Shown here: piece by piece, positions 34,975-50,338 of the stretch
Numbering within the stretch: the stretch's first letter is position 1
How the letters are laid out: every line of letters starts with the position of its first letter
Assembly (NCBI GenBank): GCA_037954235.1
Contig: JBBMOA010000018.1
Coordinates: 12,634,501-12,698,500 of the forward strand
DNA from: Aulostomus chinensis
Taxonomy: Eukaryota; Chordata; Actinopteri; Syngnathiformes; Aulostomidae
Length of the DNA: 64,000 nucleotides
Direction: 5' to 3'
Position numbers and translations under genes: made by a program
The notes under the pieces: generated by a model
What the model saw: only the letters and a program-made list of their open reading frames with translations
What the model was told of the DNA's origin: nothing
Database searches by the model: none

Positions 34975-36883
34975 ACAAGTCGAAACATTTAGTAATTATT
35001 TTGGCCAATGAGGTCGTGTTTCGGGGTTGGTTTTTTTTGGTCTGTCAGCAGCATTGCAAATAAGCTATTCGGAGGATTGTCACCTTAACTGGTGGAGAGG
35101 TTTAGTATTGGCCAAAGAAGAAACCTTTACATTTTGGGGGCAGATTAGTCACAGTGCCACCTGGTGGCAACAAGAAATTGATTTTTTTCTTTTTACTACT
35201 GCTGGTCTATCAGATTCATGTCAGAACTTGAGGGATTACTGTGAAGACTGAGTTTTCTTCAAGTGTTACTACAAATTTTGATACTTCACCATAGAACAGG
35301 AAAGTGTTCTAACTGGACCCCATGTGATCAGATCTTTTCCAAACTTTGCAGGTTTGATGAATATATTTACATGATAAATTTAGCGCCACCCAGTGGTTAC
35401 AGGAAGTAAGCCTGATGGAGCACCCATTAAAATGACACTGCATTGTCTTTACGTGATATAGACTTGTGCCACGGTGTATTAGTCCACTCCCTCCTGCAAA
35501 ATTCAGATACTATCAGGCACAACTAGCGCAACCCAACCATCACACACGCCGGCGTTCAAGACTGCACTCATCACTGCTTGCAGCTTTAATGAGGACCAGA
35601 CCACAATAGTAGCAGAAGCTGATCGTTCACCTTGGCCATGCGCTTTCTCGTTGCGAGCAGATGTGCTGCATGTAACCTTTTTTTATTCTGGCTGCAAATG
35701 CAAATATATACTACATTACTGCTCTTCTCTCATCTGCTTCAGCAGTAAAAGAGTCCTCCACCGGTGCTGCCGTCTGGTTCAAATGACACATTTTACTGTT
35801 ATGGGATCCTGATCAAACACACTTTAACGTCCCTATTATATCATACGTGCTGCTGCGTCTTGAGTCATGAATCTCGCAGCAGGAAAACAGAATCTTCTTA
35901 AGATGATATGGGGACATTAGTGAAGTGGACACAAGTAGACAGCTAAAGTATCTTATTTTTCAAGTGCAACGGGCCTCTTCAGGAGACATGTGCATTAAAA
36001 TCGAGATTAAACTGACGCGCTGCCGAGAAAACAGAGAGAAGCTATTAGGAAAATTAATAAGTGACACTGACGTAATTGAAATCTGGTTAGTAAAATACAC
36101 TTTCCTTCCCTCTGTGTCTTTCTGATGTCATTGGGAATTAATGAGGAAAAAATGGGATTTAACAGGATTAAACTGGACTTAGTTGCAGCAACTTAAAGCG
36201 GCTGTAAATATTTAAATATGGTTTAGATATATAGTTTAAATATATAGTTTTTTGTACATGCTTTAATTTAATTTTAGACTCTGAATGACTCTTTTTCTTG
36301 AGAAAAGAGAGAATGGATTTATTTTATTCAGCATTCATCCTTTTTTTAATTGTTGAATGAAAGTTCTTTTCACAATGAGATGAAGTTTTTAACCCAATAG
36401 AACTTCGCAGATTTAACGGTCCCATCCGCTTTTACAAGTATTGAATAGTTTTGAACTGATAAGGTCGAAAAAAAAAAGATTCTGAAAATAATACGAGAAT
36501 CTATTTGATATTATTTACTCAGTTTTGACTCTGTATCCCTGCCTCAAGTCTTGTTAACCTTGAGTTTCTCCTGTGGAGGTGTTCTACTGCAGCAGGACTG
36601 GCTCACCTGTTTAGGTTTAGATGACATCAGCCAGTGGAAGTCAATACAAGGTCGGTCTCTGGTGTTTTTTTGTTTTTTTTTCATACGTTTGTTTGTTTTC
36701 CCTCCAAACTGAGATGCTTCACAGCATGTCCAGGCCCGGACCCAAAACCTTGTTTATGTCCCCGTAGTGGACTGACTAATGATAAGCTTGTTCCTTGGTT
36801 GTTCCCTTAGGAGATGGTAGCTCGTGACCTGGTTCACGCGTAGCAGATGGAGAGAAACATGATGCCAGACATCAAAGGATGAG

Positions 36884-36923
<40 letters not shown>

Positions 36924-39900
36924 GGCAGCTTTACTCAGCAGCATTTTTCAATGGACTGCACATACTGAGGAACATTTACACCTGCTATTAAAGCTTCCTG
37001 ACATGAAGCGTGCATGATAATTCAAGGTGTAAATGCACTGTGATTAGATCTGGAGGACCGCATCTGGAGGTCTTGTCTGGCTGGTATTGTGTTTGGATCC
37101 TCAAATACTCAATACAAGGCTTTGGCGTGCTGTGGGTTCCTCATCTGACCCCCTTTACTGGTGTGTACATAGACTGGATAGTGGGAGTTGTGCTAAGGTG
37201 TTGCTGTGGGTCTGGGTAGTTCCCTGCATGTGGGTCTTACCTGGATTCTTGCTGGTCTTGTCTGTGGATCTGAGCATCAAATTGTCCTGCCTCCCACCTT
37301 GGACACCCTGGGTCAGCTGTCTTCTTAACACCAAATATTCCCTTATTCATTGGACTGATTCCTTTTAATTTTAACATCCATCCATCCATTGTCTTCCGTT
37401 TATTCCTGTTAAGGGTCGCGGGGGGTGGAGCCTATCCCAGCATCTACGGGCGAGAGGCGGGGTTCACCCTGGACGGGTCACCAGTCCATCACAGGGCCAA
37501 CACATAGAGACAGACAACCATTCACTCTCACAGTCACACCTACGGTCAATTTAGAGTATCAATCAGCCTCGTCCTCTCTTGATGTCTTTGGACTGTGGGA
37601 GGAAGCTGGAGTACCAGAGAGAACCCACACAGGAACAGGGAGAACATGGAGACTCCACACAGAAAGATCACCTGCCCAACCCGGGGCTCGAACCCAGAAC
37701 CTTCTTGCTGTGAGGCGACAGTGCTGACCACTGCACCACTGTGCCGCCACTAATTTTAACATGTAAAAAGAAAAAAGGAAAGGTAGTTAAATCAACATAA
37801 TTACTAATTAAGGAAAGACACAATAAATTGCATCCAGCAACACTTACACAACACAACCTACAAGCACAGGTGAGTAGGAAGAAGTGATTCAGTCAACACA
37901 GAATCTGAGGACAAAACAGAACCGCCGTGTCTCAGAATAGGAATTTTTAAAAAAAAAATGTTATTGATACCAATGGAAAAAATCAGTCCGATTCTTTTTG
38001 TATTCCCTTTATTGCTTCCTGATTTCTGTGCGGAAAATTATGAGTCGAGCTCGGTCCACAACAAACAAAGAGATCTGCCAAGCCCCGCTAGCACGGTGCT
38101 AACATGGATGTGTGATATTTACTCTCAGCAACAGACGTGCTGTTGGGCTAGGAAGCACTTGAGTGTAGAGAGTGAAATACGTGACATTCCTGTAATTCAA
38201 AGCTACACGCTTCCTCATTTCGTCAGGCATTATAAACAAACATTACCATCTTTTTGAAATGAAGTCACGCTTTAGACCCTGTCCTCCTGTCAACCAGTGA
38301 CTCCTTCTCGCTCTCTCTCTCTCTCTCTCTCGCTCGCTCTCTCGTTCAAAGTGTCCAGATGCATTTGTCATCAGTGTCTGCGATGCACAACATCCCAAGA
38401 CTCAGACGCACACAATTACGATGGATTTGACGATATGGAACTGTCATTGAGTGTGTAATAGTTACAATTACAGGGCCCTTTCACACTGTTATGTGCAGTT
38501 CAAACCGTCGCGTCGGAACAGAAAAACAGATCAATCTTAGCATTTTGTGACTTATTTACTTTCATGAAAGATCTGCAGCATGTAAACTGCCTCCTGTACT
38601 GTATTTACTGGACTAAAATACACCGTCTCTGTCATTTGGTCCAAATAAGCTGAACTACAGCGGTGAGTGTCTTTATGAATGTTTCCATCATTGTTTTTTT
38701 GTTTTTTTTTAAATGCCATTAATGTCTTCCAATTCAATCTCATCGCATCCCACAGCTATTAAATATTTGCTCTGATATCCATGACAAGACTATTGACAGA
38801 GCTTTCACTGCAGTTATATCTCCAATTAATTAACCAGTCAGTGTTAAAGAACAGAGCGTATCTTTTTGTGCACCTGAGCAGCAGCAGCAGCAGCAGCCGT
38901 CGTGTTATTCTCACTGTTTCCATGATAAGCTCCTAAGTAATGAGCTGGTGTGCGTGGGTTGAGAGAACCAGAACATCTTTGCACTGTTATAAGAGCAAAA
39001 ATAAATAAATAAATGAAGTTGTGTGTCTGCCACGGTTGTTTAATAAAGTCAGTAGTCAAGCTCACTTTTGCTTTCAGTCAGTGACTAAAATTTTTTTTTA
39101 AAATGAACTGAGAAAAAAAAACCTACTTTTGATGATATTTGGATGTCAGCTCAACTCAAAATAGTCCATTCAACGATCTAAATTCAAACGTTTATGAATA
39201 ATTTGGTTGTCACTTTGCCAGCGGGAAAAATGTAGGAGAGTTGTACATTTTATTGTTCCTTGCATTTTATGAAGTGTGGATGTGAACATTTAAATGAAAG
39301 GAAGAAAATCTGTTCCAGGTGTAGCGGAAGGTGTTTTTGGATCCTGTTGGACTCAGTTTAATGAACCGTTTCCTCCGTGCAGATGTTGTAATTAGAGTGA
39401 AACGGGATTAACATAATGCATGTTCTCCGAATGTTGCAAGAACAGATTTCAGTTTACTTTTAGTACACATTTCATCGCCTTCAGCTAATCTGATTGAGAT
39501 CAACGCTTTTTCTGCTATTAATATTGAGGAGAAAAGTTTTAATGTGTGTGGTAGAAGAAAATAAAGACTTATAACTGGAAATGTTTAGTTTAGAGTGACT
39601 GCATTACCGTCTAACTTAAATAGGCACACATTAGCTTCCACTGAGCTGCGTGCTAGCAAGCTGGCTACCATCGTGTGCAAGTACGAAGAGCCTGAGTGAC
39701 ACACCGATTATTAGAGTAAAAGGGGGACCTTTCATTTCTAGCATTTCATCTCCTGAACAAGCTAACAAGTCAACTACCACACCGTCTACTCCTGTCAGAA
39801 CTCAAACTTACTTGCGTTGCAAGAAAGTTTTTTAACATCTGTTGCACAACATGTTGTACGACATCATTTTAAAGTAACTCCACATTAAAGTCTGTATAGC

Positions 39901-42900
39901 TGACATGTCACTGTACATCAACCCAAGCAGATTTATCTGTGAAATGCCAAACTGGACCGATACAATCAGCTGGCTGATGAATCGGTCTGGCTCTAATTGT
40001 GCGCTCTTCATAGCTTCATAAGTCAGTTCGGTTTTATTGCTTTCACCTCCGGTTGCTGTCTGAGGGATCAGTCAGTTCCCTTCTCGCTGTCACTATGGTG
40101 ATATTTGTCTACTGGTACTCGAAAGACTTTATTTGAAATTATTCGATTGAAACTGGGGTGATATTTTCTTGGTTGAGCTCACACACATTTTGTCTGAGAA
40201 TGTACTGTAGCAGTGAACCAGCCGCTCTGAGTCTGGCTGTTGCTGTGCTCTCTGTAATACATTATTTAGCTGTCGTGCAGCCCTGCATTCATCACTGTGG
40301 CCGACAGAGCGAATCTTTTGGGGAACGAGGGCAGTTGCAGGCAATTAGTGCGATATGATTTGTCTCCAGGTTCTTCAATAATGTGTTTTCATATTTGTGA
40401 GTTTAGGGACCGGAGGGATTCTACTTTTGATGCACTCAACTGTACTTTATGCAGAGTCAGCCTGGATAAGTGAAAAGGTTGCGAGTGAGTCACGGCAGAG
40501 ATGTTAAAAATCAGAGTGAGAGCGGAGATGCACTTACATGTCGTGTACATCATGTCGGCATACGCTGCTTTTATTCGTGGACGGGCTGAGTCCTCTCTGG
40601 AATCTGTTCCCGTCTCTCTCCTGTCTCTCCCTTTCTCTTTCTGCAGATAGTGACCTTTAAATCTTTACTATTTAGACTCCAAAGCTTTTCAACAAATCAA
40701 CTAAAGACAAAATTACAGACTCAATAAGAAATAGCTTTTTTGTTTTTTTTTAACTTAGTCTGAGAATCTCATGCTCTACTGGATAAAGAAATCCCTCCAG
40801 CAGCCTGTATTAGTACTTTTGTTAATTGGATGATATATTAGAAAAATGTAATGAAGATGGATCCTTGTCATTTAAAACAAGGAGGCAAACGTACCTGCGC
40901 GTTTCATAACAATGTGCACCTAAAAAACACGGAACAGAGTGTACAAACAGACAATCCATGTCTGAAACCACATCAGAGTAGAAAGTTTCACTCGTCCCAC
41001 TCATGCATACATTCATGGGAGAGTCGCAGGAAAGTGAGTTTTTGTTTAAAAAACAAAACAAAAAAGAAACTTGAGAGGAGCTGCTCAGTGAGAGAATGAT
41101 TATGGCTTCCATTCTAGTTATGAAAACTGAGAGGTGCAGATTGCCTGTTTTACGCATATAAAGGAGGAATAATGGTGTTCTGCTCTCAAGTTACATTAGT
41201 TTCACTGTGTTATCGTCCCCATGTTGTTACCCTCATCAATTAGATATTTGCCACCCAACAGAATCAATATTTCATCAAATCTGAATCTAAAATCAATGAC
41301 ATGACATTCTTTTTACAACACCTATGCAGAGTTTTAGAGAGAGCTCCAAGCCACCAACAGAGGGGCTAGAGAGGAAGGAGACCACATTCTTCCTAAATTT
41401 ACAGAGACCCAACAGTGCCTCACGAACCACGTAGGTTCATATTGTCAGTTGGACTCGTAGCACAGCTACATCGTCGGCACATCTGGTGAAGAAACTGTAA
41501 ATGAGAAAACTAGAATACCGGCTTGAGCCAGTTCATATGAGTTGGGGAGTTTTATAATCAAATTAATAGAGATTTTGATGGAAGAAAGTCAGGTATTTAT
41601 GCCCAAAAAAAAAAAAAACACATTTTAACACCAAACGCCACCGGCTTCAGCATCAAATTTGAAATCGCTCATTGAGTTGGAAGAAATTTCTCTTCCACCG
41701 TAGAGCATTTTGTGCTCCTATTTTCTTGGCTTTTAGGAATAATCTTTGTGATTCTTTATTGGTGGGCAGACTTTGGTTAGGAAAGTGAGCAGCAGCATGA
41801 TGGGGGGACTGAGGACAAATGGGCAGCAGAGACAGGCTGCCTTTAGAAAGAGTAGTTTAGAGCTGATCAACACAAAATAATGTGACCTTTTAAATTTTTT
41901 AACTGAATGATGACACGTACCTTGTTAGGTGTAAACCTGCACGATTCAATTAATAAGGGAGAACTTGGTGACAGCGGTGAGGAAAAACACCGTTCTGCTT
42001 TGACTTGTTGTGCACCAGGGGCCAGATGAACTCAGTGAGAGGGACAGGAGAGAATGCTAAATAGCGTACCTCATAGTTCCGGTTGTGGATGGATTTGTTT
42101 CGTCCACTTTAAATTGTGTTTTATTTCACTGCCAACCTCCAGTTGTCCTGGGGAACGGGAGGACAAACGCTCATTGTTTTGCCGGAGGTGCTTCACCTGC
42201 ACGCAGGGACAAATAATGTGCTGGAGGCTCACCGCACACATCTGTGCAGGTGACTCAGACAACTGCATAACTCTGTCAAAAGTTTGTTTGTTTGTTTTTT
42301 TAAAAAAATCCTTTTTGCAATAAATTTTACTCAAATTCTATGACAGCAACAGAAATTCACAGTTTCTGTTTTTGAGGTTGTTTAAGGGGAAGGTGGCAAG
42401 GTTACAGTCACTGTCGCAGTGGCTACGTAGCAACATTAATGTCCTGGTGGGTCAACTGCTTTTCTATTTATAGCACACAGCCAGGGACTAAAATAAGAGC
42501 AGGAGCATTTGGTCAGGTGACTGCGGGGGTCGTTGTATCGGTTAAATTAAAAGTCCTGAGGGCGTAGAGGCGGTTCATGTCGGTGTCAGCGTGACACGAG
42601 TTGAGTATTTAAATGTGTGATGGAGCCTGAAGTACACTTCAGTACTGAGCGAGAGCAAGAGAGCTTGTTTATGAATTTGTAGCTGTATGGTCGATAGCAG
42701 AGGGACATAAAGGGGAGAGGGGCCGGGGAAATACAAAGGAAATGCAGTCTGCATTCACAGTGAATTGATATCGGCCTTGTTAGTCACAAAAGTGATATGA
42801 ATACTTTGCATGTTGATTTGCAGATATTGGATCTTGTAAAGAAGAGTAGTTGGTCAGGTCTAAACTGACATTTTGAATTAAAGCAAGTAAATAGGTTTTG

Positions 42901-43647
42901 TAATGGTGCATCATTACAAAATGGAATAAAACCACATAAATAGATTTTTGTCGGGTGACAGCTGGTCAAGTCAGGCTTATTTATTGGGGCGGCCATCTGC
43001 CCTGACCGGTTGTGGCATAAAAGAGCAGGAAACGGAGACAGAGACAAAGACACATAGGAAAAATGGATGGAGACAGATAAGGAAAGAGTGAGAAGGAAAA
43101 AGAAGGAGAGAGATCGACAGACAGGCAGACAGAGTCCACGAAAGAGACAGATAGAGGCAGGTAGACAGGGACAGAGAGACAGACAGAAGGGAAAGGGGAC
43201 AGGGAGACTTAAGACACACAACAACAAACAATAACAACAACAGCAGAAGAATAGAAAATAGTAGAAAAAAAAAGCCAACAGGAAAACATGCAACTATCAC
43301 ATAACAAGGTCAGGCTTACACGAGCAGAGAGATACTACTTTTCTGAAAAATTTGAGTACTTGGCCATCCCCTAATTTTATGCTGCATAAATCAAAAGCTC
43401 TAATAAAACAGCCTGAAATGTGAAAAACTCATCAATATTTAGTGTGCAAACTCAATAAAAGACAATTTCCATTTATAAACATGACGTGTAATAGCGGTGG
43501 GGGTTTTTGTAATTAACGAAAATATATATTATAAAATGATTGACATCTCATGATCCTGCTTCCGGTGATGTGTTTGACACTCCTCACAGACTCAGACTCA
43601 GAGTTCCTGCGGGGTTTAAGATCGCAGTGACACTTTTTGAAATTACC

Positions 43648-43721
<74 letters not shown>

Positions 43722-46700
43722 CCTCAGGTTAAAATACTTTAATTCAAGAAAACAACAGCCTGGTTCATATTTTATTAATTTGCTGTATCTTGTTGAATGT
43801 TTTACCTGCAAAATGTTGCTGACAGAAAAGCAAAGTTGTACGCAGTTCACGTCTGCTGGCGTAGCTTGTATTTTGACCCTTTTCACAGTAGCCATTTTAA
43901 CTTGTCATTACAGATGTAATAGATAAGCTGGGCTAGCTAACTTTTTGCAGTGAGCAATAATTCCATATTAACCTTTCAGCATAATGTAATTCAAGTGATA
44001 TGAGAGAAAACTCTCAAGCTTCCTCTCGGCTCTGTTTACAGCCTTGGGGAAATTTGGCCTGCTCTATTTTCCAGCTGCGGTGCATGACACTTTTGGTGGA
44101 AGCTTGGCAGAAAATCACACAGTAAACATTGCTACTCCAGCATTGGAATCAACGCCACAAAACAACCAATAAAAAAAAAAAAAAACGCATCTAAAAGACA
44201 GTCAGGTAACAAATACAATACAATGTGTGAGATTTTCAGAGACAGAGAGAACATCAAGATCAGCCTTAAATTGGGATTAAAAGTTTGCATCCATGTCTTG
44301 GACAAGCAGAACTATAAATGTGTCATATTTAATGGAACTTTGAGTATGTCGACCTCTTTACACTGCTTTAACACCAAAATGGCTGCTGTGAGAGGGAGGT
44401 TCCTATTTTTATCTTAAAGGCAGAGTATGTGGCATACACTGGGACTTGGAAACACAACATTCATTTAAATTCCAACAGAAGCCTAGGTCCCTTCCCCTCC
44501 CATCCTCAACAGCATGACGCTAACTGTCAGCTAGCATAAAGCTAGCTGCTGGCTAGGAAAAGCTAAATGCTGGCTAGGTAAAGCTTGCTAGCACAAGTTG
44601 TTTGCCAGGAAAAGGTAACTGCTGGTTAGCACAAGCTAAATGCCAGCTAGGACCAGCTAATTGCAAGCTAGCACAAACTAACTGTCTGCTAGGACGAGCT
44701 AAATGTCGGCGAGGCCAAGCTGAACGTCGGCTAGGGCAAGTAAAGTGCTTGCCAGGACGAACTAAATGCGACTGCAGTCAGCTTCGAGTTTTCTAGAGTG
44801 ATTCATATTCATTGATATTTTCTCTTACATAAAATTTCATGTATGGGTCTGAATTTTTGAATTTAAAGGTGAGGGTGGATAGCACTTATCTACACCTTCC
44901 CTCTGAAAATATTAATCCAGAATTTTTGGAGAGACGCTGCAACAAACAGTGAAAGAACGTGTCATCATAGAGGAAGCAAAAAGTGCTTCTCACCGAGCAC
45001 ATTCAACATCGGCTACAAATCTGTCGGTTGGATAGAACAGCCATCGCTCCCCATCCGTTTATTAGAAGACACATTTACCATAACCTGAACAGGAAACATC
45101 TAATTGCCCGCCCCTCCATTTCTCCTTGTGTTCTTCCTGTCCCCCCCTAAACCGTACTTTGTGTCAACATCCTGTCTAAACAAGAACAGATAATGGCTCC
45201 TGAGAATAGAAGCACCGAGCGACTAAGTCAGTAGAGTTATGGGACAGTTGGCAGGAGAGATACGGCAAGGGGGGGGGGGGGGGGGGGGGGGCAGCTGGTC
45301 GTGGTGCACTATAATATGATCACCACGTAGCAGGACGGACGCTGTTGTTTATGTCACAATTTGATAACGGAGAGCAATCAGTCCTCGTCCGTTTGTACGC
45401 TCAGAGATCTGCACGTTGCTATTTCTGCTCCTGCCCATCACCTGTTGGCGATGTGGATAAAATGTGTGCACCATTCATTTTTTCTGACAGCGAATCAAAT
45501 CAAGAGCTTTTACTAATTCAGACAATGACCCTCGCTACCATCATCTGATCTTTCGAAGGGCTTCGCTCTAAGAGGTTAACTAGTAAATGTTGACCCCACC
45601 CCTCATACTCCGGCGTAAACGCATCAGCCTCCCAAGTAGATGTCTATAAACAGCGTTCAATTAATTTATTGATCATGAAACCCACCCACACGTCCTTGAC
45701 ATCTATTCCCCTGCGGATATTTACACAGATCTATGAATACGACAATAACAAGTTCAAGGGTTCTTGGTTGCTATAGGAACATCGGCAGCTAAGAAGATCT
45801 TTCTGATGAAGTGATCTCCTCTTTGTGTACCCAAATGACCAACTCAGAGCCGTTGTGTACTCATATTGCAAACTCGAGTATATAAATTTAAAATGATCGC
45901 ACACTTTAATGATATTTAATTCAACCAACTTTGTGGGTTTGCTTCAGCCTTGTCTTTATTCAAAATATGGAAAATAGATGGTCAATAAATAGTTTCAAGA
46001 ACACCTTAAAAGTTACAGAAGACTGAAAAATCCCAGCCATCTTCATATTAAAAAGATACATAAACTGTTTCATGGGTGGGGGGGGGGGGGGGTATACTTC
46101 AAAGTAAGAGCATGAATCAGCACCAATTTGGTTCAGGTTCATATTAAATTTAAGTCTCCAGACCAAATTTGACCAATATCATCAAGAGTCTGGACATTGC
46201 CACCACTGATTCATTTAATTCAGATTCAGCAGCTGCTTCACCCAGATCCATTCAATTAAAGACTTGCTTCGGCCCGCAGGTCATCTCTTCTCTCCCATCA
46301 GAGAATCATTTGATCAATTTCTACCTGATTAAATACTGAGTGCTACTGCTGAAAATGCTCTTGCAACTGCTTGCATGCGAATGTCCTGCTGTGTGTTTGT
46401 ATGTGTGGATGTGCGTGTGTGTTGTGTTACTCAGGTTGCGGTTGCTTTGCATTGAACAACCAAATGGCTATCACTGTAACCATAACGACAAAACATCACT
46501 TCATTTAAGGTATGAAACAGTTTTTTTAAATATTACTGGACGTTAATTGTAAGTGAAAATGCATACTGTAGATGTGTCCTGGGAAATACCATTGAGAGTC
46601 ATGCACAGCTTGTACACCGTCGGGTGAGATCATTGTGCGTGCTCGTCTCTCTTTTGAAGACAAACAACAAAGTCTTGGACTCTATTGGCCTTGGTCTCTT

Positions 46701-47172
46701 GTGTTTTGTTAATCAGTTCTTGTTTTATTTTGAAAACACTTGTTCATCCGTGCCTTTGTTTGCTTTAGACTCCCTGCCTTTTTGTGTTCCCGCCTTTTTG
46801 GAGTCTTCCACCTGTGTCAGGTGTGCTGGTTAGTCCTCGTCAGTCACAGCTCGGTTCCTTACATCTCTTACCCAAACATGCTTTCTCACCTGTTTCTTGT
46901 TGTGTCATTAGTAGTTTGAGTTTTAGTTTGGTCGTCTGGGTCTCTTCTGCTCAGCTCCTCATGTCACAATACCTGGTTTTAGCACGACACAGTCGTGACC
47001 AGACATGTTTTAGTTCATTCTGATCATTAAAGTAAGTTCTTCATGTCCTTCCTCCTTGCCATTTCCTGCATTTGGGTCCCTCTTCCCAACAAGCTGATAC
47101 ACATGGCTTGTTGTCATTCCTCTTCTTCTTCTCGTAAGCCTCAGGTCTCATTGGTAGGAAATGAATGTAAGT

Positions 47173-47240
<68 letters not shown>

Positions 47241-47942
47241 CATGTACAGATGGCTCCTTTTTTCTTGTATACCTGTATGAGCTGCTCCCAGAGTGATCGG
47301 TGTTCTCCCTGGTGCCTTCACTACCACCCTGAAGAGGGGGGAGGGGTTTGCGCCGTTCCTCCATGAGCACCCTTCTTCCATCATCACCGTGGAACCGATT
47401 GCACATTTTGAAGCCCAATTAACCGAGCCATCTGTTGGTGTTTCTGTCAGCCTGTTGGCTGAAATCCTCTGATATAAATCATTATTTCATACATTTTTTT
47501 CATATCCCATGGCTTGTGTGAATACACCAAGTTGACATGTTATCATGTTTTGGGGGCAAAAACAAAGACACAAAATATTATCATAGTATCTACAATTTGT
47601 ACTGTATTATTAGTGTAAAAGTACTACAATGCTCTCTTGTCATCAAGACTATTTGGGGATTTTCAGTCAAAGGAAGAGGTCCATAACTGCTGTCTTTTTC
47701 TGCTGTCCTCTTTAACATTTGGAACATATGTAAATGTATTAGTCCACAAGGGTTTTTGTAACCTATATTTTGGCATGTGCCCATGTTTGTAAGGTGTGGC
47801 ACTTGTACACACGAATAGCGGGCAAACTGCGGAAGTGCTCTATTTTATGGATATCCCCCAACAATACTTGCCTTTCAACCTCTCTGTCTTGTTGCTTCTG
47901 AGGTTATTTTATTGTGTACATATAGAGATGACAACTGCAGAG

Positions 47943-47988
<46 letters not shown>

Positions 47989-47996
47989 GTATTTAC

Positions 47997-48064
<68 letters not shown>

Positions 48065-48502
48065 ATGTATGTTGTACATATGTATGGATGTATATGTAAC
48101 AGTGGATTTAACATAGAGCACCAACAAGCCACTGGTGAACACTCCGCCCCTTTTTCCACTCTACTTTTCTCCGCTTTTCTCAGTCTGTCTCCATCTTAGC
48201 TGAACTCTAAGAAACGCACTATGGGCTCTATATGCATAATAAATGAAATGGATTTTTACAAGCAACCTGGAATTCAGGTTGTATCAAAACACTCCAGAGT
48301 GGAACAGAGCGGGGATGCACAAAAGGCTTATGTAACACAGGAGGGAGACGTGTTTATCAGCCATCTGAATGAGGTTTGTTAAAAACCTCACCAGACACTC
48401 GCTCAAGGCTCAGGTCTCTCAAAACAAAGTGAAGGATTTGATAGATACAAAGATTTAAATGTCTTTCAGGTAAATGACTGTTATGGTGCTGTTGGCTACA
48501 AA

Positions 48503-48563
<61 letters not shown>

Positions 48564-50306
48564 CCGGAGTAACAGTCACTTCACCCTTTGGTTACTTTTC
48601 ATACATGTTGTTAGAAATATAGAAAATCTTAATTGCACATTCTTTTCACACTGTTTAGGCGATTTGCGTTTGAGTTTTTAGCTGCGTGGACTCGGAAACC
48701 TCACCCGTTTCTCTCATCACACACACTTGAAAAAAACTATATTGATATTCAGACTGTTTTAGGGCTTCAGATAGGGAATTATATTCTGGAAAAGAAGCCC
48801 AGTGTGTCTATTTTAGCACCAGAGTCTTCTCCATAATGGTCAAATGAGGAGGAGATGGACAAAGAAATGAGAAACTTAATGATAGTCAGGAATTCTGGAT
48901 AAATGAATGAGAGAAAGAGCCATGCATCAAAGAAAGTCTCCCTGTGAATAAGAGCGCAAGAAATATGGCTGTCCTCAATCAAGTCCGCTTATGTAACATC
49001 TCACCAATCTGCCAGTTCCTGAAAGTCTGTCCTCTGCAGCGCTGCCTTTTCTTGTCATCTCTACCTCACTGCTTCCTCACATCATCCTCTCCTTCTTTCT
49101 TCCTCTCCCCTCCCATTACACATCACTCCAGTGGGCCACCCAGTGCGCTGGCAGGCAGGGAGTCAAGATGATGCATGGTGGAAAGATCTGTAGTGAGTGA
49201 TCTTGGCATTATGCAATCTTTGGTTCAGTGACCTCAGATGCTGCAGATGCGCTGGGTAAAAAAAAAAAGAGGGGAGGAGAGGGGAGACAGGCAGGAAAGT
49301 GCTCTTTCCCACCTGCGGTGATCAGTAATAATAATCTATGTTTATGTAACGCTCTTGTGCCTTCGGCAAGTGGCTATAAGAGGGGCGTTCTGTGTCACAA
49401 ACGGGGTGGTCCACTTCACTCAGCGTTCACATCAGCTGCAGACTATAGTATCTGTTGGCAAGAGCAGGTGAACGCCATAGCATGAAATTCAAGTCGTGTT
49501 TCACAATAGTTGTTGCAACTGCTTTTGACTCTTGAAGCAGGAGCGAGCAGAGGCTGAAACTCCTGTTTCCCTCTCAGCCTTCATCTGATGCTCAACTGTC
49601 GCCATCACAGAGCGCTAATAATACGCCCTCCAGCATCACCTGACAATCAGCTGATTCTCCACATCAACAACGGTCACAAATACTCAAGGTGCCATTTCAG
49701 TAGCTCTCCTGTCACTAAATAACTCCGACCACTCCCGTGCACCTCCTCTTTTTCATCCATCGTCCATGCCTTTCTTCAAGTTAGATTGGTTACTTTAATG
49801 TTGTCGGTGTTTGTTTGATTGTAGCTTCATTTATAGCCGCTATTACAGTAGGTCATTGCTATTACAGCTCATCTGCTGCTGGCATGTTTGCTGGGCTTTT
49901 TGGAAAATACACTTATTTGTCATCCTCCCCAGAGCCAGAAAAGAGATAGCAGTGGTTGGACAGGCTAGCATAAATCCATCAGAATGAACCCAAAGGGATG
50001 TAGCCTCAATATAACAAGGGCTGTGTTATTACTTTCAAGATGAAATTATTCAGAAATAAAAGATCATGTAATTTTAGATGGAACTACTTTTACTTTAAAA
50101 AAAAAAGAAAAAAAAAGAACTTCAAAATTTGAGCCAAACAGGGAAGCCGGGGGGGGGCTTGCTAACCTGCCTATACACCACCATTCAAAGTGCTATGCTA
50201 ACTAGCGGTCACCTGTGGGACTAAGCGTTCTAATACACACATGGGAGAAAAGTGTATGTATCTTCTTGTCTGACTGTGGGAATGATGGCAAAACATGGTC
50301 CCCCAC

Positions 50307-50338
<32 letters not shown>

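Noticed and set aside
42784..43293. 169-residue minus-strand frame with a hydrophobic, Cys-rich start
   Set aside because: It is the reverse reading of the polypurine tract; the apparent membrane segment comes from the AACAACAAC-like run.
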